Assembly (NCBI GenBank): GCA_943333505.2
Contig: CALQTN020000008.1
Span: 1-64,000 of the forward strand
Direction of reading: 5' to 3'
Source of the DNA: Asaia bogorensis
GTDB taxonomy: Bacteria > Pseudomonadota > Alphaproteobacteria > Acetobacterales > Acetobacteraceae
DNA length: 64,000 nt
Shown here: one piece after another, positions 36,829 through 46,598 of the stretch
How positions within the stretch are numbered: position 1 is the stretch's first letter
Layout: every line of letters starts with the position of its first letter
Translations under genes and position numbers: made by a program
The notes under the pieces: generated by a model
Database searches by the model: none
Seen by the model: only the letters and a program-made list of their open reading frames with translations
What the model was told of the DNA's origin: nothing

Positions 36829-36845
36829 ACGGTTAACCTAATTTT

Positions 36846-37223
36846 TTAGCTATCCTGGCGGAAGGCATCGATGATCCGCCGGATACAGCCGTACTGGTCG
36901 ACCAGCATCACATCGAACCGCACGCCGGACAGTCCCCACTCCGAATGGGTTGCCAGCAGGGCTTCGGCCGCGCCGATCAGTCGCGCGCGCTGGCGGGGTG
37001 AAACCGCGTAGGCGGCCTGCGACAGGGTCTGACGACTTTTGACCTCAATGATTGCCAGCAGCCCATCCTTGTCGGCGACGATATCGATCTCACCGGCGCC
37101 GGTTTGCAGCCGGCGTGCGAGGATGGTCCAACCGTCGTGAACCAGGGCAGTGCAAGCGGCAGCCTCGGCGGCCAGGCCGCCACGCTGGGACCTTGTGCCA
37201 CGCGCCTGGCGGGCAATAGTCAC
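36846..37223 (-). CDS. yraN: UPF0102 nuclease-like protein YraN
   Basis: 125 residues. The restriction-endonuclease-like core is seen in RRLQTGAGEIDIVADKDG and IIEVKSRQTL (D, E-x-K pattern), with the RQRARLIGAAEALL helix following. The family is tied to DNA repair or recombination without a settled function. It overlaps the hsp70-like gene by four bases (ATGA), so it is translated second in that transcript. Confidence 0.93.
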   Translation of the reverse strand: MTIARQARGTRSQRGGLAAEAAACTALVHDGWTILARRLQTGAGEIDIVADKDGLLAIIEVKSRQTLSQAAYAVSPRQRARLIGAAEALLATHSEWGLSGVRFDVMLVDQYGCIRRIIDAFRQDS

Positions 37224-38488
37224 CCGCGATCAGCGCCGATCAGCGCCAGCCCCTCGGCGACTGAGACGAACTCCCCACCACCGGCAATTTTATCGGGTCC
37301 GAAGCGATCAGCGAAAATACGTCGGACAGCCGGCACGAAGGCGGTGCCGCCGGTCAGGAAGACATGGTCGATGGCATCAGTGGCAAGATTGGCTTGCAGC
37401 AGCGCGGCATCGACGGTGGTGGAGAGCTGCCCCAGATCCGGGGCAATCCAGGCTTCGAACTCGGCGCGGGTGATACGGCGCTCGATTTTGAAGGTTTTGT
37501 GTTCAAAACGCAGCAGCGCGGTCTCGGTCCGCGACAATTCGGCTTTAACGCCTGAGACGACGCGATAAAGCGCATAGCCGAGTTCTTCCTCGATCACCGT
37601 CACCAGCGCGCCGAGCCGTTCAGGATGGGCGGATGCGGCGGCGACCTCCTTGATGGCGCGCAAGGTCTTCGGGTTGCGCATCAGCGACAGCAAATGCCAG
37701 CGGGCGAAGGCGGAGAAATACTCAGGCGGCACCGGCAGCGCGGTGCCGCTGCCGAGGCCGCGAATTTTATAGGTATCGCCCTTGCCGAGCTTGGGGGAGA
37801 TCACCGCATCGATAATGCGATAGTCGAACACATCCCCCGCGATGCCAATGCCGGTGTTGGACAAAGCCACGACCCGGCCAGTGTCCGGATCGAAGCGCAG
37901 CACCGAAAAATCACTGGTGCCACCGCCAAAATCGCCGATCAGCACGTTGGCTGGGCGGGTCAGGCCGCGCACGAAGCGATAGCCGGCGCCTTCCGGCTCC
38001 AGTGCGAGGGTGATGTCGGGCATGCCAGCCTCGGCGAAGGCGGCAGTGAGCCGGGCGGCCCCAAGCTCATCGCTTGGGTTCGCACCGGCGAAACGGACCG
38101 GGCGGCCCACTACCAGGCGGGCGGCTTGCGGCAGACCGCCGGCGGCGATCACCAGGGCACGCAGGAAGGTCGCGATCAGGTTTTCCAGGGTGAAGCGCCG
38201 GCCATAGATCCGGGTTTCGCTGAAGCTTGCCTGGGCAAGGTAGGTTTTCATCGACATGATCAGCCGGCTGTCGAGCGGATCGTCGAGATAAGCCTCGATC
38301 GCCTCAGGCCCGGCTGCGTGGCGCAATTTCTGCCCGGCCTTGGTGTCATCGGCGGCAAAGCACAGCACCGAGCGGAACATTTCCAGCGCCTCTGGCCCGA
38401 AGCGACGGGTTTCGGTGCGACCATCGGCGTGGCGGAGGGCGACCACCGAGTTGGTGGTGCCGAAATCGATCCCGATTGTGAGGCCCAT
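37220..38488 (-). CDS. Hsp70-family chaperone-like ATPase (YegD type)
   Basis: 422 residues, so only the actin-like ATPase domain; no substrate-binding domain follows. Nucleotide motifs are IGIDFGTTNSVVALR at the start, VLIGDFGGGTSDFSVLRF near 190 and FLTGGTAFVPAVRRIFADRFG near the end. YegD-like proteins are widespread but poorly characterised. The start shares one base with the stop of the upstream gene (TGATG), giving a three-gene unit with yraN. Confidence 0.9.
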   Translation of the reverse strand: MGLTIGIDFGTTNSVVALRHADGRTETRRFGPEALEMFRSVLCFAADDTKAGQKLRHAAGPEAIEAYLDDPLDSRLIMSMKTYLAQASFSETRIYGRRFTLENLIATFLRALVIAAGGLPQAARLVVGRPVRFAGANPSDELGAARLTAAFAEAGMPDITLALEPEGAGYRFVRGLTRPANVLIGDFGGGTSDFSVLRFDPDTGRVVALSNTGIGIAGDVFDYRIIDAVISPKLGKGDTYKIRGLGSGTALPVPPEYFSAFARWHLLSLMRNPKTLRAIKEVAAASAHPERLGALVTVIEEELGYALYRVVSGVKAELSRTETALLRFEHKTFKIERRITRAEFEAWIAPDLGQLSTTVDAALLQANLATDAIDHVFLTGGTAFVPAVRRIFADRFGPDKIAGGGEFVSVAEGLALIGADRG

Positions 38489-38838
38489 CAGAAGCGTTCT
38501 TCACCGTGATGGCGGGCGGCGTCGGGGAAATCACGATAGAGCGCGAAGACCACGTTCTGCGCCACCGAGTTCACCCCGAAATGGAAGCCTTCCAACGGGT
38601 CGCGACGGCTGGCAACGGTTTGAAACGCTGCTTCAAGCTGGGCGAGGTCGCGGACTTCGATGGTGATATGCCAGTCGCCCATGCCACGTAGCCCGAAGCC
38701 GAGCTTGGCGCGGGTGGTGCGCCACGACGCGATCAGATCGCGGTCGCGCAAATGCCCAAGATAGCGATCGAGGCTTTCGACAAATGCGAGATCGGCGACC
38801 CCGGGTTTGAGGTCGCAATAGACATGATAAATATCCAT
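38488..38838 (-). CDS. Small conserved protein, possibly DUF6614
   Basis: 116 residues starting MDIYHVYCDLKPGVADLAFVESL, with RTTRAKLGFGLRGMGDWHITIEV and FHFGVNSVAQNVVFALYRDFPD. It looks like a small ferredoxin-fold protein, and the pattern reminds me of DUF6614, which I cannot verify. It is the first gene of the set with the Hsp70-like protein and yraN. The gap to the upstream membrane-protein gene is 6 bases, so all may belong to the msrP transcript. Confidence 0.65.
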   Translation of the reverse strand: MDIYHVYCDLKPGVADLAFVESLDRYLGHLRDRDLIASWRTTRAKLGFGLRGMGDWHITIEVRDLAQLEAAFQTVASRRDPLEGFHFGVNSVAQNVVFALYRDFPDAARHHGEERF

Positions 38839-38844
38839 CCGGCG

Positions 38845-39171
38845 TCAGCCCCGGCGCCGATGCGGTCCAGTTGCTGCTGGCCGGCTGGCCAGGCTGAACG
38901 CGCCACCACCACACAGCACGGCGACGGTGAGCGGCAGCAACCAACTCGGTCGCGCCAGCAGCGGCACAACCAACCCGGTCCACAGCCATCCCAGCGACGC
39001 GCCGCGCAGTGTGTCTTGGAGATTAACCAGCAATTGATGGTCAGCACGGCTCAGTGCGGTGCCGAGGCTGGTGCCGGGCGACAGCAGCAACGCCATCCCG
39101 AACGCGGCAACCAGGAAGGCTGCCGACAGCACCATCAGGACGCGCACGGAGGTGGACGATTTCAGGGTCAC
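38845..39171 (-). CDS. Small membrane protein following msrP
   Basis: 108 residues with hydrophobic spans near 10-30 (MVLSAAFLVAAFGMALLL) and 60-95 (LGWLWTGLVVPLLARPSWLLP and onward) and an Arg-rich end. It occupies the place where the heme subunit MsrQ normally sits but is much shorter and lacks the conserved His ligands of MsrQ. The ATGA overlap with msrP shows strong coupling. The family is not recognised; a role as anchor or assembly partner of MsrP is only a guess. Confidence 0.6.
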   Translation of the reverse strand: MTLKSSTSVRVLMVLSAAFLVAAFGMALLLSPGTSLGTALSRADHQLLVNLQDTLRGASLGWLWTGLVVPLLARPSWLLPLTVAVLCGGGAFSLASRPAATGPHRRRG

Positions 39172-40145
39172 ACGAAAAGTCGCTCGCTCTTTTTATCGGT
39201 ATACATCGAAGCGACGTAATCGCCATAGCCATTCCATATCTGTGTCGGCACCATTTCGTCTTTACCAAGCAGGCGTTCACGTGCCTGGCTCCAGCGCGGA
39301 TGGGGGACATCCGGGTTCACATTGGCCCAGAAGCCATATTCGCTGTCCTGCAATTCCTGCCAGAAAGTCTTGGGGCGCTGGTCGGTGAAGCTGATCTTCA
39401 CGATCGATTTCGCCGATTTGAAGCCGTATTTCCACGGCAGGGTCAGCCGGATCGGGGCGCCGTTCTGCGGCGGGATGGTCTTGCCGTACATGCCGACCGA
39501 CAGGAACGACAATTCGTTCATCGCTTCCTGCATGGTGACCGCTTCGGTGTAAGGCCAGGGATAATAGCTCATTTTCAGACCCGGCATGGTTTTCTGGTCG
39601 GCCAGCGTGGTGAACACGACATATTGCGCGCTGCCCAGTGGCTCGGCCATTTTCACCAATTCGGAGAGCTGAAAGCCGATCCACGGCACCGTCATCGCCC
39701 AGGTTTCGACGCAGCGATGGCGATAAGCGCGTTCCTCGAGGCTGACCTTCTTCATCAAATCGTCAAACCCGATGGACTTGGGGGTTTTCACCATGCCGTC
39801 GATGGCGATGGTCCAGGGCGCTGTTGGCAGCGCCTGGGCAGCATCCAGCACGGATTTGGAGGTGCCGAATTCATAATAATTGTTATAGCTGATGGCGTCT
39901 TTTTCCGGCGTGATGTCGCGGCCTGCGACATAGCCCGCGTTCGCGCGGGCGCTGAGCGGCTTCAATTCCTGCATTTTTGCGGTCGGCCCGCCGAATATTT
40001 TCCATTGGGCGCTGGCGGGGCCTGCGACCAGCCCACCGGCAATCGCTCCCAGCCCGCCGATCAGGGCGCGGCGATTGGTGACCAGGTGTTCGGGCGTCAT
40101 CGCGCTGGCGGGCAAATCCCAGATACGGCGGTTCTTGATCAACAT
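39168..40145 (-). CDS. msrP: Protein-methionine-sulfoxide reductase, molybdopterin subunit MsrP (YedY)
   Basis: 325 residues. A twin-arginine signal ([17 protein letters not shown]) precedes the mature protein. The molybdenum-ligand Cys lies in [11 protein letters not shown] near residue 145, and other family pieces are [26 protein letters not shown] and NPDVPHPRW. MsrP repairs oxidised methionine in periplasmic proteins and normally takes electrons from MsrQ, which is not encoded next to it here. Confidence 0.94.
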   Translation of the reverse strand: MLIKNRRIWDLPASAMTPEHLVTNRRALIGGLGAIAGGLVAGPASAQWKIFGGPTAKMQELKPLSARANAGYVAGRDITPEKDAISYNNYYEFGTSKSVLDAAQALPTAPWTIAIDGMVKTPKSIGFDDLMKKVSLEERAYRHRCVETWAMTVPWIGFQLSELVKMAEPLGSAQYVVFTTLADQKTMPGLKMSYYPWPYTEAVTMQEAMNELSFLSVGMYGKTIPPQNGAPIRLTLPWKYGFKSAKSIVKISFTDQRPKTFWQELQDSEYGFWANVNPDVPHPRWSQARERLLGKDEMVPTQIWNGYGDYVASMYTDKKSERLFV

Positions 40146-40323
40146 GGGTCGGTCTCCTCTGGCGTGTGCAGCGGACTTCGGCCGAGCATCCCGGATGGAT
40201 GTTCAGTCTGCCCGGAAATCGCGTGCGGGTCCACGGGATTGCATTGCGATCGTCATTAGGAAACAGTCTGGCAGCGCGCATGTTACATGTGGCGCCGGAA
40301 ATATTTATCGAAAGTGCCCCGCC

Positions 40324-41325
40324 ATGCATCTCGCCCGCTTCCCCCGCGTGAAACTATGCCATGCCCCGACCCCGTTGGAGTTCATGCCGAACCTGACCAA
40401 GGCGCTCGGCGGGCCGCAGCTTTGGATCAAGCGCGATGATTGCACCGGGGTCGCGATGGGGGGTAACAAGAACCGCAAGCTCGAATATCTCATGGGCGAA
40501 GCGCTCGCCCAGGGCGCGACGCATATCGTGACCCAGGGAGCATTGCAGTCCAACCATGTCCGCCAGACTGCGGCGGTCTGTGCCAAGCTTGGCCTGAAAT
40601 GCACCGCTTTGCTGGAACATCGGGTGGACACCAACTCGGTCGAATACCTCGAAGGCGGCAACGTCCTGCTCGACCATCTGCTCGGCATCAACATCGAATA
40701 CCGCGCCGGCGGCACCGACATGCAGGCGGCACTCGAGGATGCCGGCGCCAAACTCAGCGCGGCCGGCGAGAAAGTCTATCTGATCCCGGGCGGCGGTTCC
40801 AACGCAGTCGGCGCGATGGGCTATGTCCATGTCGCCCTCGAATTGCTCGCACAAGCCAACGAGATCGGTCTGCGGATTGACCGTCTGGTCCATGCGACCG
40901 GCAGCGCTGGCACCCAGGCCGGATTGGTGGCCGGGTTCGAGGCGTTGAATGCCGGCATCAGGGTGCTCGGCATCGGGGTGCGCGCCCCGAAGGATCGCCA
41001 GGAGGCGGTCGTGCACAAACTCGCCGAGGCCACCGCGGCGCGACTGGGCATCGCCAGCATCCGGCGCGAGGCTGTTGAGGCCAATTGTGACTATGTCGGC
41101 GCGGGTTACGGCCAGCCAACCCCGGGCATGGTCGAGGCGGTGACGATGTTTGCCCGCAGCGAGGCGATTTTTCTCGATCCGGTTTATTCGGGCAAAGGCG
41201 CTGCTGGGCTGATCGACCTGATCCGTAAGGGGTATTTTACCGCTGAGGAAAATGTTGTGTTCCTGCATACTGGTGGTCAGGTCGGCCTGTTCGCTTATCG
41301 CGACGCGCTGGTACCGGCTGGCTGA
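40324..41325 (+). CDS. dcyD: D-cysteine desulfhydrase (PLP)
   Basis: 333 residues from ATG 40324; the 83-codon upstream extension runs into msrP antisense and is rejected. The PLP Lys is in [13 protein letters not shown] near residue 49, with [16 protein letters not shown], a phosphate-binding [11 protein letters not shown] and the end [11 protein letters not shown]. These match D-cysteine desulfhydrase/ACC deaminase-like fold-type II enzymes. It degrades D-cysteine to pyruvate, sulfide and ammonia. Confidence 0.92.
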   Translation: MHLARFPRVKLCHAPTPLEFMPNLTKALGGPQLWIKRDDCTGVAMGGNKNRKLEYLMGEALAQGATHIVTQGALQSNHVRQTAAVCAKLGLKCTALLEHRVDTNSVEYLEGGNVLLDHLLGINIEYRAGGTDMQAALEDAGAKLSAAGEKVYLIPGGGSNAVGAMGYVHVALELLAQANEIGLRIDRLVHATGSAGTQAGLVAGFEALNAGIRVLGIGVRAPKDRQEAVVHKLAEATAARLGIASIRREAVEANCDYVGAGYGQPTPGMVEAVTMFARSEAIFLDPVYSGKGAAGLIDLIRKGYFTAEENVVFLHTGGQVGLFAYRDALVPAG

Positions 41326-41345
41326 TTTCGCTCCAGCGCTCACAT

Positions 41346-41382
41346 TTCATTTACCCCAGATCGGCAGACTGGGGTAAATGAA
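41346..41382. terminator. Perfect inverted repeat after dcyD
   Basis: A 14-bp perfect stem (41346-41359 with 41369-41382), TTCATTTACCCCAG and its complement around a 9-base loop, starts 20 bases after the dcyD stop. There is no T tract. It may be a terminator or, since galE starts 190 bases on, an operator. Confidence 0.55.
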
Positions 41383-41572
41383 TGTCAACGACGACGTGAC
41401 GCGCTGAGAAATTGAGATTTTCTGCCGTGCTGCTGGCGGGGCGTGCCACACGTGAGGCCAGGGTGCGACCGCGGGCGCGTTGATCGAGGCCGCCGACGAA
41501 TGTGGCGTGTCCGATTTGCCCGGCCTGGCTTTCCCGGCTAGAGCCACCGGAGTGATTAGCGTGGCGGGTCAA

Positions 41573-42565
41573 ATGGCACGACGATTTCTGGTGACCGGTG
41601 GTGCCGGCTATGTCGGCAGCCATCTTGTGCGGGCGTTGCGCGCCCGGGGCGATCGCTGCACGGTGTTGGATAATCTCAGTACCGGTCACCATGAAGCTGT
41701 GCCGGACGATGTTGCTCTGGCTGAAATTGATCTGGCGGACCGGGTGGCGGTGGATCAGTTGCTGGCCGACGGTCCGTGGGACGGTGTGTTTCACTTTGCC
41801 GCCCTGTCATTGGTTGGCGACAGCATGCGCGACCCGATGGGCTATTTCGCCGCCAATGTCGGCAATTCCGGCGGTCTGATCGATGCTTGTATCCGCCACG
41901 ACGTGAAGAAGCTGGTGTTTTCGTCAACCGCTGCGTTGTTCGGGCTGCCTGAACGCCTGCCGATCGCGGAAGACGATCGGAGCGACCCGGGCTCGCCCTA
42001 TGGCGAGAGCAAATTCATGGTCGAACGCATGCTGTCCTGGGCGGACCGGGTGCACGGACTGCGTTATGCCGCATTGCGTTATTTCAACGCGGCAGGCGCC
42101 GATCCGGATGGCGCTCTTGGCGAAGATCACCGGCCCGAAACCCATCTGATTCCGCTGGCGATCGATGCAGCCCTCCGCCGACGCCCACCGCTCGCGGTGT
42201 TCGGCACCGATTATCCGACGCCGGACGGCACCTGCGTGCGCGATTATGTCCATGTCAGCGACCTTGCCACCGCCCATCTCGCCGCTTTCGAGCAACTCGA
42301 TACCGCGAGCGTAACCTATAATCTCGGCAGCGAAGCAGGGCACTCCGTCCACGACGTTCTGGCGAGCGTGGCGCGGGTGGGCGGACGCGAGGTCCCGCAT
42401 ACGCTTGCCCCGCGTCGGCCGGGCGATCCGGCGGTGCTGGTCGCCTCATCCGCCCGCATCCGCGCCGCGTGCGGCTGGCAGCCGCGCTTTACAGCCCTGG
42501 ACGATATTGTCGCCACCGCCTGGGCATGGCGCAACGCGCATCCGTCAGGCTATGACAACGGGTAG
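41573..42565 (+). CDS. galE: UDP-glucose 4-epimerase
   Basis: 330 residues from ATG 41573; GTG 41561 is also possible. The Rossmann motif TGGAGYVGSH is at the N-terminus, the Ser in VFSSTAALFG and the YGESK motif supply the catalytic Ser-Tyr-Lys set, and GTDYPTPDGTCVRDYVHVSDLA is the GalE-specific region. It interconverts UDP-glucose and UDP-galactose for surface glycans. Two glycosyltransferase genes follow on the same strand, so it likely feeds them. Confidence 0.95.
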   Translation: MARRFLVTGGAGYVGSHLVRALRARGDRCTVLDNLSTGHHEAVPDDVALAEIDLADRVAVDQLLADGPWDGVFHFAALSLVGDSMRDPMGYFAANVGNSGGLIDACIRHDVKKLVFSSTAALFGLPERLPIAEDDRSDPGSPYGESKFMVERMLSWADRVHGLRYAALRYFNAAGADPDGALGEDHRPETHLIPLAIDAALRRRPPLAVFGTDYPTPDGTCVRDYVHVSDLATAHLAAFEQLDTASVTYNLGSEAGHSVHDVLASVARVGGREVPHTLAPRRPGDPAVLVASSARIRAACGWQPRFTALDDIVATAWAWRNAHPSGYDNG

Positions 42566-42596
42566 CTGATCTGGCGAGATCAGCACGGAGGATGAA

Positions 42597-45299
42597 ATGC
42601 TGGGTACGGATATCGATCTGTTGCTACCGCCGGTCGGGCTTGCCCGTACCCAATGGTGTGCGTTCGATCACCTATGGTACTTACGCGCCTATCCCTCCGC
42701 CGCGGCAGAGATCGGCGGCACCGGCTTTACCCAGGTGCGCGATCACTACGTCGCCCACGGCGCAGCGCGCGGATTATCGCCGAACATGTTCTTCGACGAA
42801 GCCTGGTATCGCATCCGCTACCAGGACGTCGCCGCTGAAATCGCGGCCGGTGCAATCGCCAGTGGCTACGCCCATTATTGCCTGGCAGGCTATGGTAATC
42901 GCGCCCCACACTGGTTGTTCGACCCGGAAACCTATGCCAGCTATTCGCCGGACCTGACTGACGCTGAGCTTATCCAGCTCGATTGCGTCAATCTTTACGA
43001 TCATTATCTGCGCATCGGCATGGTCCAGGGGCGGGTGGCGCATCTGCTGTTCGATCCGGCCACTTACCGCGCCAGCTATGCCGGTGCGTGGGAGAGGGTG
43101 TCAGAAATTGATCGGATCGGCGCGTTCGTCGACTTCCTGACCGAACGGCTGGCAGCAAAACACGCGGAACCCGCGACCTCGATCTATTTTGACCCGGCAT
43201 GGTTTTCCGCCCGCCATAAGCCTGCCTCGCACGGGGCGCTGCATGCCTATCTGACCGCAGACCAGACAACGTCATGCGATCCGGTTGCAGACTTTGATGA
43301 GGGTTTTTACCGCACCAAATACTCTGAAATTTCCGAGGCCATCCGTCGCGGGACACTAAGTTCGGGATACGAGCATTTTCTGAAACATGGCGCCGTCGCT
43401 CTGCTCAACCCCAACGCGTCAGCCAATTTGCGCGCCTATCACGATGCCAACCCGCAGATCGCTGCAGCGATTGCCAGCGGGCAATGCCGCGATGCGTTTG
43501 CCCATTGGCGCGCCACCTCGGCCAGCGTCGCAGTACCCCTGGCGCCGATCCACCATGGCGGCGGGCAACTTATCGCTTTCGGGAGCGATCCTGACAGTGG
43601 CCTGTGGATGCTGGCAGGTGCTGCAAACCTGGACAATGACGCACCGCGCTGGCCCGCCAGGCTGGAAGTGCGGGCGGTCTTCGGCGACGCAATCCTCGCC
43701 GGCGAGGCTGACTGCGCGGTCGACCCCGCAGCGCCCGAAGCCGGCGCTAATCTGGTTTTGGGGTTGCCCGGTTCGGCGCCATCCGGGCGGCTGCGTGCAG
43801 TCGAACTGTCCTGGGGCCGCTGGATCACCCGTCTGCGCGTGCCAGCCTCGGCGCGGGCGATGCGCCATGAGGATGTGCGGTCCGACATGCTCGGCCGGCT
43901 TGACCTGTTCGGCGATATTCCCGCCGCGAAACTGCTCACCAACATGCTGCGCCGCGAGAAATTCGCCGGCCATGGTACGCTCGATCGCCTGCGTCCGCCG
44001 GTATTGCTGAATTTCGATGAGGCGATCCTGTGCCCGACGACCGAAGCCGGCATGCATGACGGCGTGGCGTTGCTGGGTTGGCTGATCGCGCCGGGCGGGG
44101 TCAAAACGATCACCCTGCATAGCGGCAATATTGCCACCCCGATCAAACTGGAAAACATGATCAGGGTCCCGCGACTTGACGTGCTGGAGCATCTTGCGGC
44201 CACGCTGCATGTCGATCCCGATGCCTATGGGTTCGCAGCCTTCGTCGCCAATGCGATTGCGCCCGGTGCCGAACCCGGGCATATCGCGGTCGAAACCATG
44301 TCAGGCGATATCGGCTACAGCCTGCTGCCGCCGTTTCGGTTGCAGGGCATGGCGGCAATAGAAACTCTGCTGATCCAATCGGCACCCCGTTATGGCGAGG
44401 TCGCACCCAGTTTCGATCAGGTCTACGGCCCTGCGATCGGCGCGCTGAATGCGGCACGGCTACGCATGGTGCGCCCACCCCGCAACATCGCGCTGGGGCC
44501 GATGGCAGCGCCGGTCATGCTATCGGTTGTGGTGCCGTTATTTGGCCGCACCGATTTCATGGAATATCAGGTCGGGCTGTTCGCCCATGCCCCACCCGGG
44601 CCGGCGACCGAATATATCTATGTCCTCGACGATCCGGCCCTGGAAGCCGAGGCCGAATATGTTGCCGCATCGATCGCGGCCCGCTTCAACGTGCCGATCC
44701 GGTTGCTGATCCTGACCCGCAATCTGGGCTATGGCCCGGCGACCAATGTCGGGCTGCGGGCGGCGCGCGGCGCGTTTGTGGCGCTGCTGAATTCGGATGT
44801 GTTTCCGATCGAGGCCGGCTGGGGCACCGCGCTGATCCTGCGCTTGCAGGCCGATGCCAAGCTGGGCGCGGTCGGGCCGATGCTGCTGTTCGAGGACGGC
44901 ACGGTGCAGCACGAGGGCATGGCAATGGCGCCACTGGCAGAGTTCGGCGGCTTGCAGTTTCCATTGCATCCGCGCAAAGGTCTGCGCCCGGACGGAACGG
45001 CCGGCCTGCGCGCGGCCGAGGCAATCACCGGGGCGGCGATTGTGATGCGCCGGCGCGATCTGCTGGCGCTCGACGGGCTTGATGAGGCCTATGCAATTGG
45101 GGATTTTGAGGATGCAGATCTGTGCCGGCGCCTGGCGGCGATGGGGCTTGCGTCCGCGGTCGATCTCGACGTGAAAATGTACCATCTGGAGCGGCAGACC
45201 CAAGGGCTTTCGGGTCGACATTGGCGAATGAACCTCACGCTGTTCAACGCCTGGGTCTATCATCAGCGCTGGACCACCAAGGCGGAGCACCTGCCATGA
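42597..45299 (+). CDS. Multidomain glycosyltransferase: FD-x-x-W-Y repeats plus GT2 domain
   Basis: 900 residues from ATG 42597 (GGAGG just upstream). The first 290 residues contain about six repeats of the form FD-x2-W/T/F-Y-x3-Y, followed by x-G-x(3)-HYL-x(2)-G, for example FDEAWYRIRYQDVAAEI, FDPETYASYSPDLTDAE and FDEGFYRTKYSEISEAI. Residues 300-630 form an unrecognised middle part. From about 638 a GT2 domain follows: LSVVVPLFGR, TRNLGYGPATNVGLRAARG, LLNSDVFP (DxD-like) and GDFEDADLCRRL. It probably builds cell-surface polysaccharide. It overlaps the next glycosyltransferase by four bases. Confidence 0.85.
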   Translation: MLGTDIDLLLPPVGLARTQWCAFDHLWYLRAYPSAAAEIGGTGFTQVRDHYVAHGAARGLSPNMFFDEAWYRIRYQDVAAEIAAGAIASGYAHYCLAGYGNRAPHWLFDPETYASYSPDLTDAELIQLDCVNLYDHYLRIGMVQGRVAHLLFDPATYRASYAGAWERVSEIDRIGAFVDFLTERLAAKHAEPATSIYFDPAWFSARHKPASHGALHAYLTADQTTSCDPVADFDEGFYRTKYSEISEAIRRGTLSSGYEHFLKHGAVALLNPNASANLRAYHDANPQIAAAIASGQCRDAFAHWRATSASVAVPLAPIHHGGGQLIAFGSDPDSGLWMLAGAANLDNDAPRWPARLEVRAVFGDAILAGEADCAVDPAAPEAGANLVLGLPGSAPSGRLRAVELSWGRWITRLRVPASARAMRHEDVRSDMLGRLDLFGDIPAAKLLTNMLRREKFAGHGTLDRLRPPVLLNFDEAILCPTTEAGMHDGVALLGWLIAPGGVKTITLHSGNIATPIKLENMIRVPRLDVLEHLAATLHVDPDAYGFAAFVANAIAPGAEPGHIAVETMSGDIGYSLLPPFRLQGMAAIETLLIQSAPRYGEVAPSFDQVYGPAIGALNAARLRMVRPPRNIALGPMAAPVMLSVVVPLFGRTDFMEYQVGLFAHAPPGPATEYIYVLDDPALEAEAEYVAASIAARFNVPIRLLILTRNLGYGPATNVGLRAARGAFVALLNSDVFPIEAGWGTALILRLQADAKLGAVGPMLLFEDGTVQHEGMAMAPLAEFGGLQFPLHPRKGLRPDGTAGLRAAEAITGAAIVMRRRDLLALDGLDEAYAIGDFEDADLCRRLAAMGLASAVDLDVKMYHLERQTQGLSGRHWRMNLTLFNAWVYHQRWTTKAEHLP

Positions 45300-46579
45300 C
45301 CAAGCGTCCGGCGGCCGCAACCGTTGCGGCCAAACCACGGGCTGAAAAGCGTGTGTTGGTGCTGACCCATAGCCACCCGGCGTTGTCGCGCGGCGGGGCG
45401 GAAATGTCGGCGGCCGCCTTGTCGGCGGCAGTTGGCGACAGCTTGGGATGGAAATCATGGTTGCTGGGCTGCAGCCGTGAACCAGAGGGCGCGCGGGCGG
45501 GCAGCTGTATCACCCAGCCCTTCGGTGATAATTCATATCTCTATAGCGCAGGACCGTTCAACTGGTTCGCCTTCGCCAATCGCGACAAGAACTTCCCCGG
45601 CGCGTTTGCCGCGATGTTGCGGGAAGTCCAACCCGATATCCTGCATTTTCACCACTATCTGATCTTCGGCGTTGATGCGTTCCTGATCGCGCGGCAGACA
45701 TTGCCGAACTGCAAAATCGTTCTGACGCTGCATGAATACCAGGCGATCTGCAATCATTACGGCCAGATGATCAAGACCGATGGCGATGTGCTGTGCCATC
45801 AGGCGAGCCCGCGCGATTGCAACCACTGCTTCCCAAAATACAGCCGGTCCGATTTCTTTCTACGCCAAACTTATATTCAGCGGTTCTTTGATCTGGTCGA
45901 CAGCTTCATTGCACCCAGCCAGTTCCTCGCCGATCGTTATATCGCCTGGGGCGTGCCGGCGGCGAAGATGACGGTGCTGGAGAATATTGTCGGCCCCGCC
46001 CCGGCCGAAATTGTCCGCCCAGCGGAGAGTGCCGTTCTGCGGATCGGATTTTTCGGCCAGACCACCCGGCTGAAAGGCATCAACGTGGTGCTCGACGCCG
46101 CCGAAATGCTCGACGATGATGTCGCTGTGGTGTTCGACGTGCATGGTGACGACAGCGACCAGCCCGATGAATTCCGCGAAGAATTCGCCGTCCGCCGCAA
46201 GGAGGCCGGGCGCCGGCTGCGCTTCCACGGGGCGTATGACAATCACAGGGTCGATACGCTGATGCAGCAGGTCGACCTGGTGCTGGTGGCATCTATCTGG
46301 TGGGAGAACTCGCCGGTGGTGATCCAGGAGGCGATCCGCAATCGCCGCCCGGTGATATGTTCCAACATTGGCGGCATGGCGGAAAAGATCCGACCCGGCC
46401 GCGATGGCTGGCATCTGACGCCGGGCGATGCGACAGAATTGGCAGCCCTGGTGACCCGGCTCGCGACCAATCGCGCCGAAGTGACCGCGATGGCCGCGAG
46501 CTTGCGCGATCCGGTGGCGCCGTCGGTGACGGTGGACGCCCATCTCGCGCTTTACGGTGGGTTGCTGGCAGCCAAGTAG
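45296..46579 (+). CDS. GT4-family glycosyltransferase
   Basis: 427 residues from ATG 45296 in an ATGA overlap with the preceding gene. N-terminal LTHSHPALSRGGAEMSA and LHFHHYLIFGVDAFLI resemble GT4 acceptor domains; the C-terminal nucleotide-sugar domain shows RIGFFGQTTRLKGINVVLDA, FHGAYDNHRVDTLMQQVDLVLVAS (split here by function) and the E-x7-E-like ENSPVVIQEAIRNRRPVI. A Cys-rich insert (CHQASPRDCNHCF) lies near residue 165, as in some relatives. It likely works with GalE and the GT2 protein in glycan assembly. Confidence 0.9.
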   Translation: MTKRPAAATVAAKPRAEKRVLVLTHSHPALSRGGAEMSAAALSAAVGDSLGWKSWLLGCSREPEGARAGSCITQPFGDNSYLYSAGPFNWFAFANRDKNFPGAFAAMLREVQPDILHFHHYLIFGVDAFLIARQTLPNCKIVLTLHEYQAICNHYGQMIKTDGDVLCHQASPRDCNHCFPKYSRSDFFLRQTYIQRFFDLVDSFIAPSQFLADRYIAWGVPAAKMTVLENIVGPAPAEIVRPAESAVLRIGFFGQTTRLKGINVVLDAAEMLDDDVAVVFDVHGDDSDQPDEFREEFAVRRKEAGRRLRFHGAYDNHRVDTLMQQVDLVLVASIWWENSPVVIQEAIRNRRPVICSNIGGMAEKIRPGRDGWHLTPGDATELAALVTRLATNRAEVTAMAASLRDPVAPSVTVDAHLALYGGLLAAK

Positions 46580-46598
46580 AAGATCGGGGCCGGGGTGG

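Noticed and set aside
41400-41572. Possible gene fragment between dcyD and galE
   Set aside because: Open frames exist on both strands but none shows a recognisable family or start.
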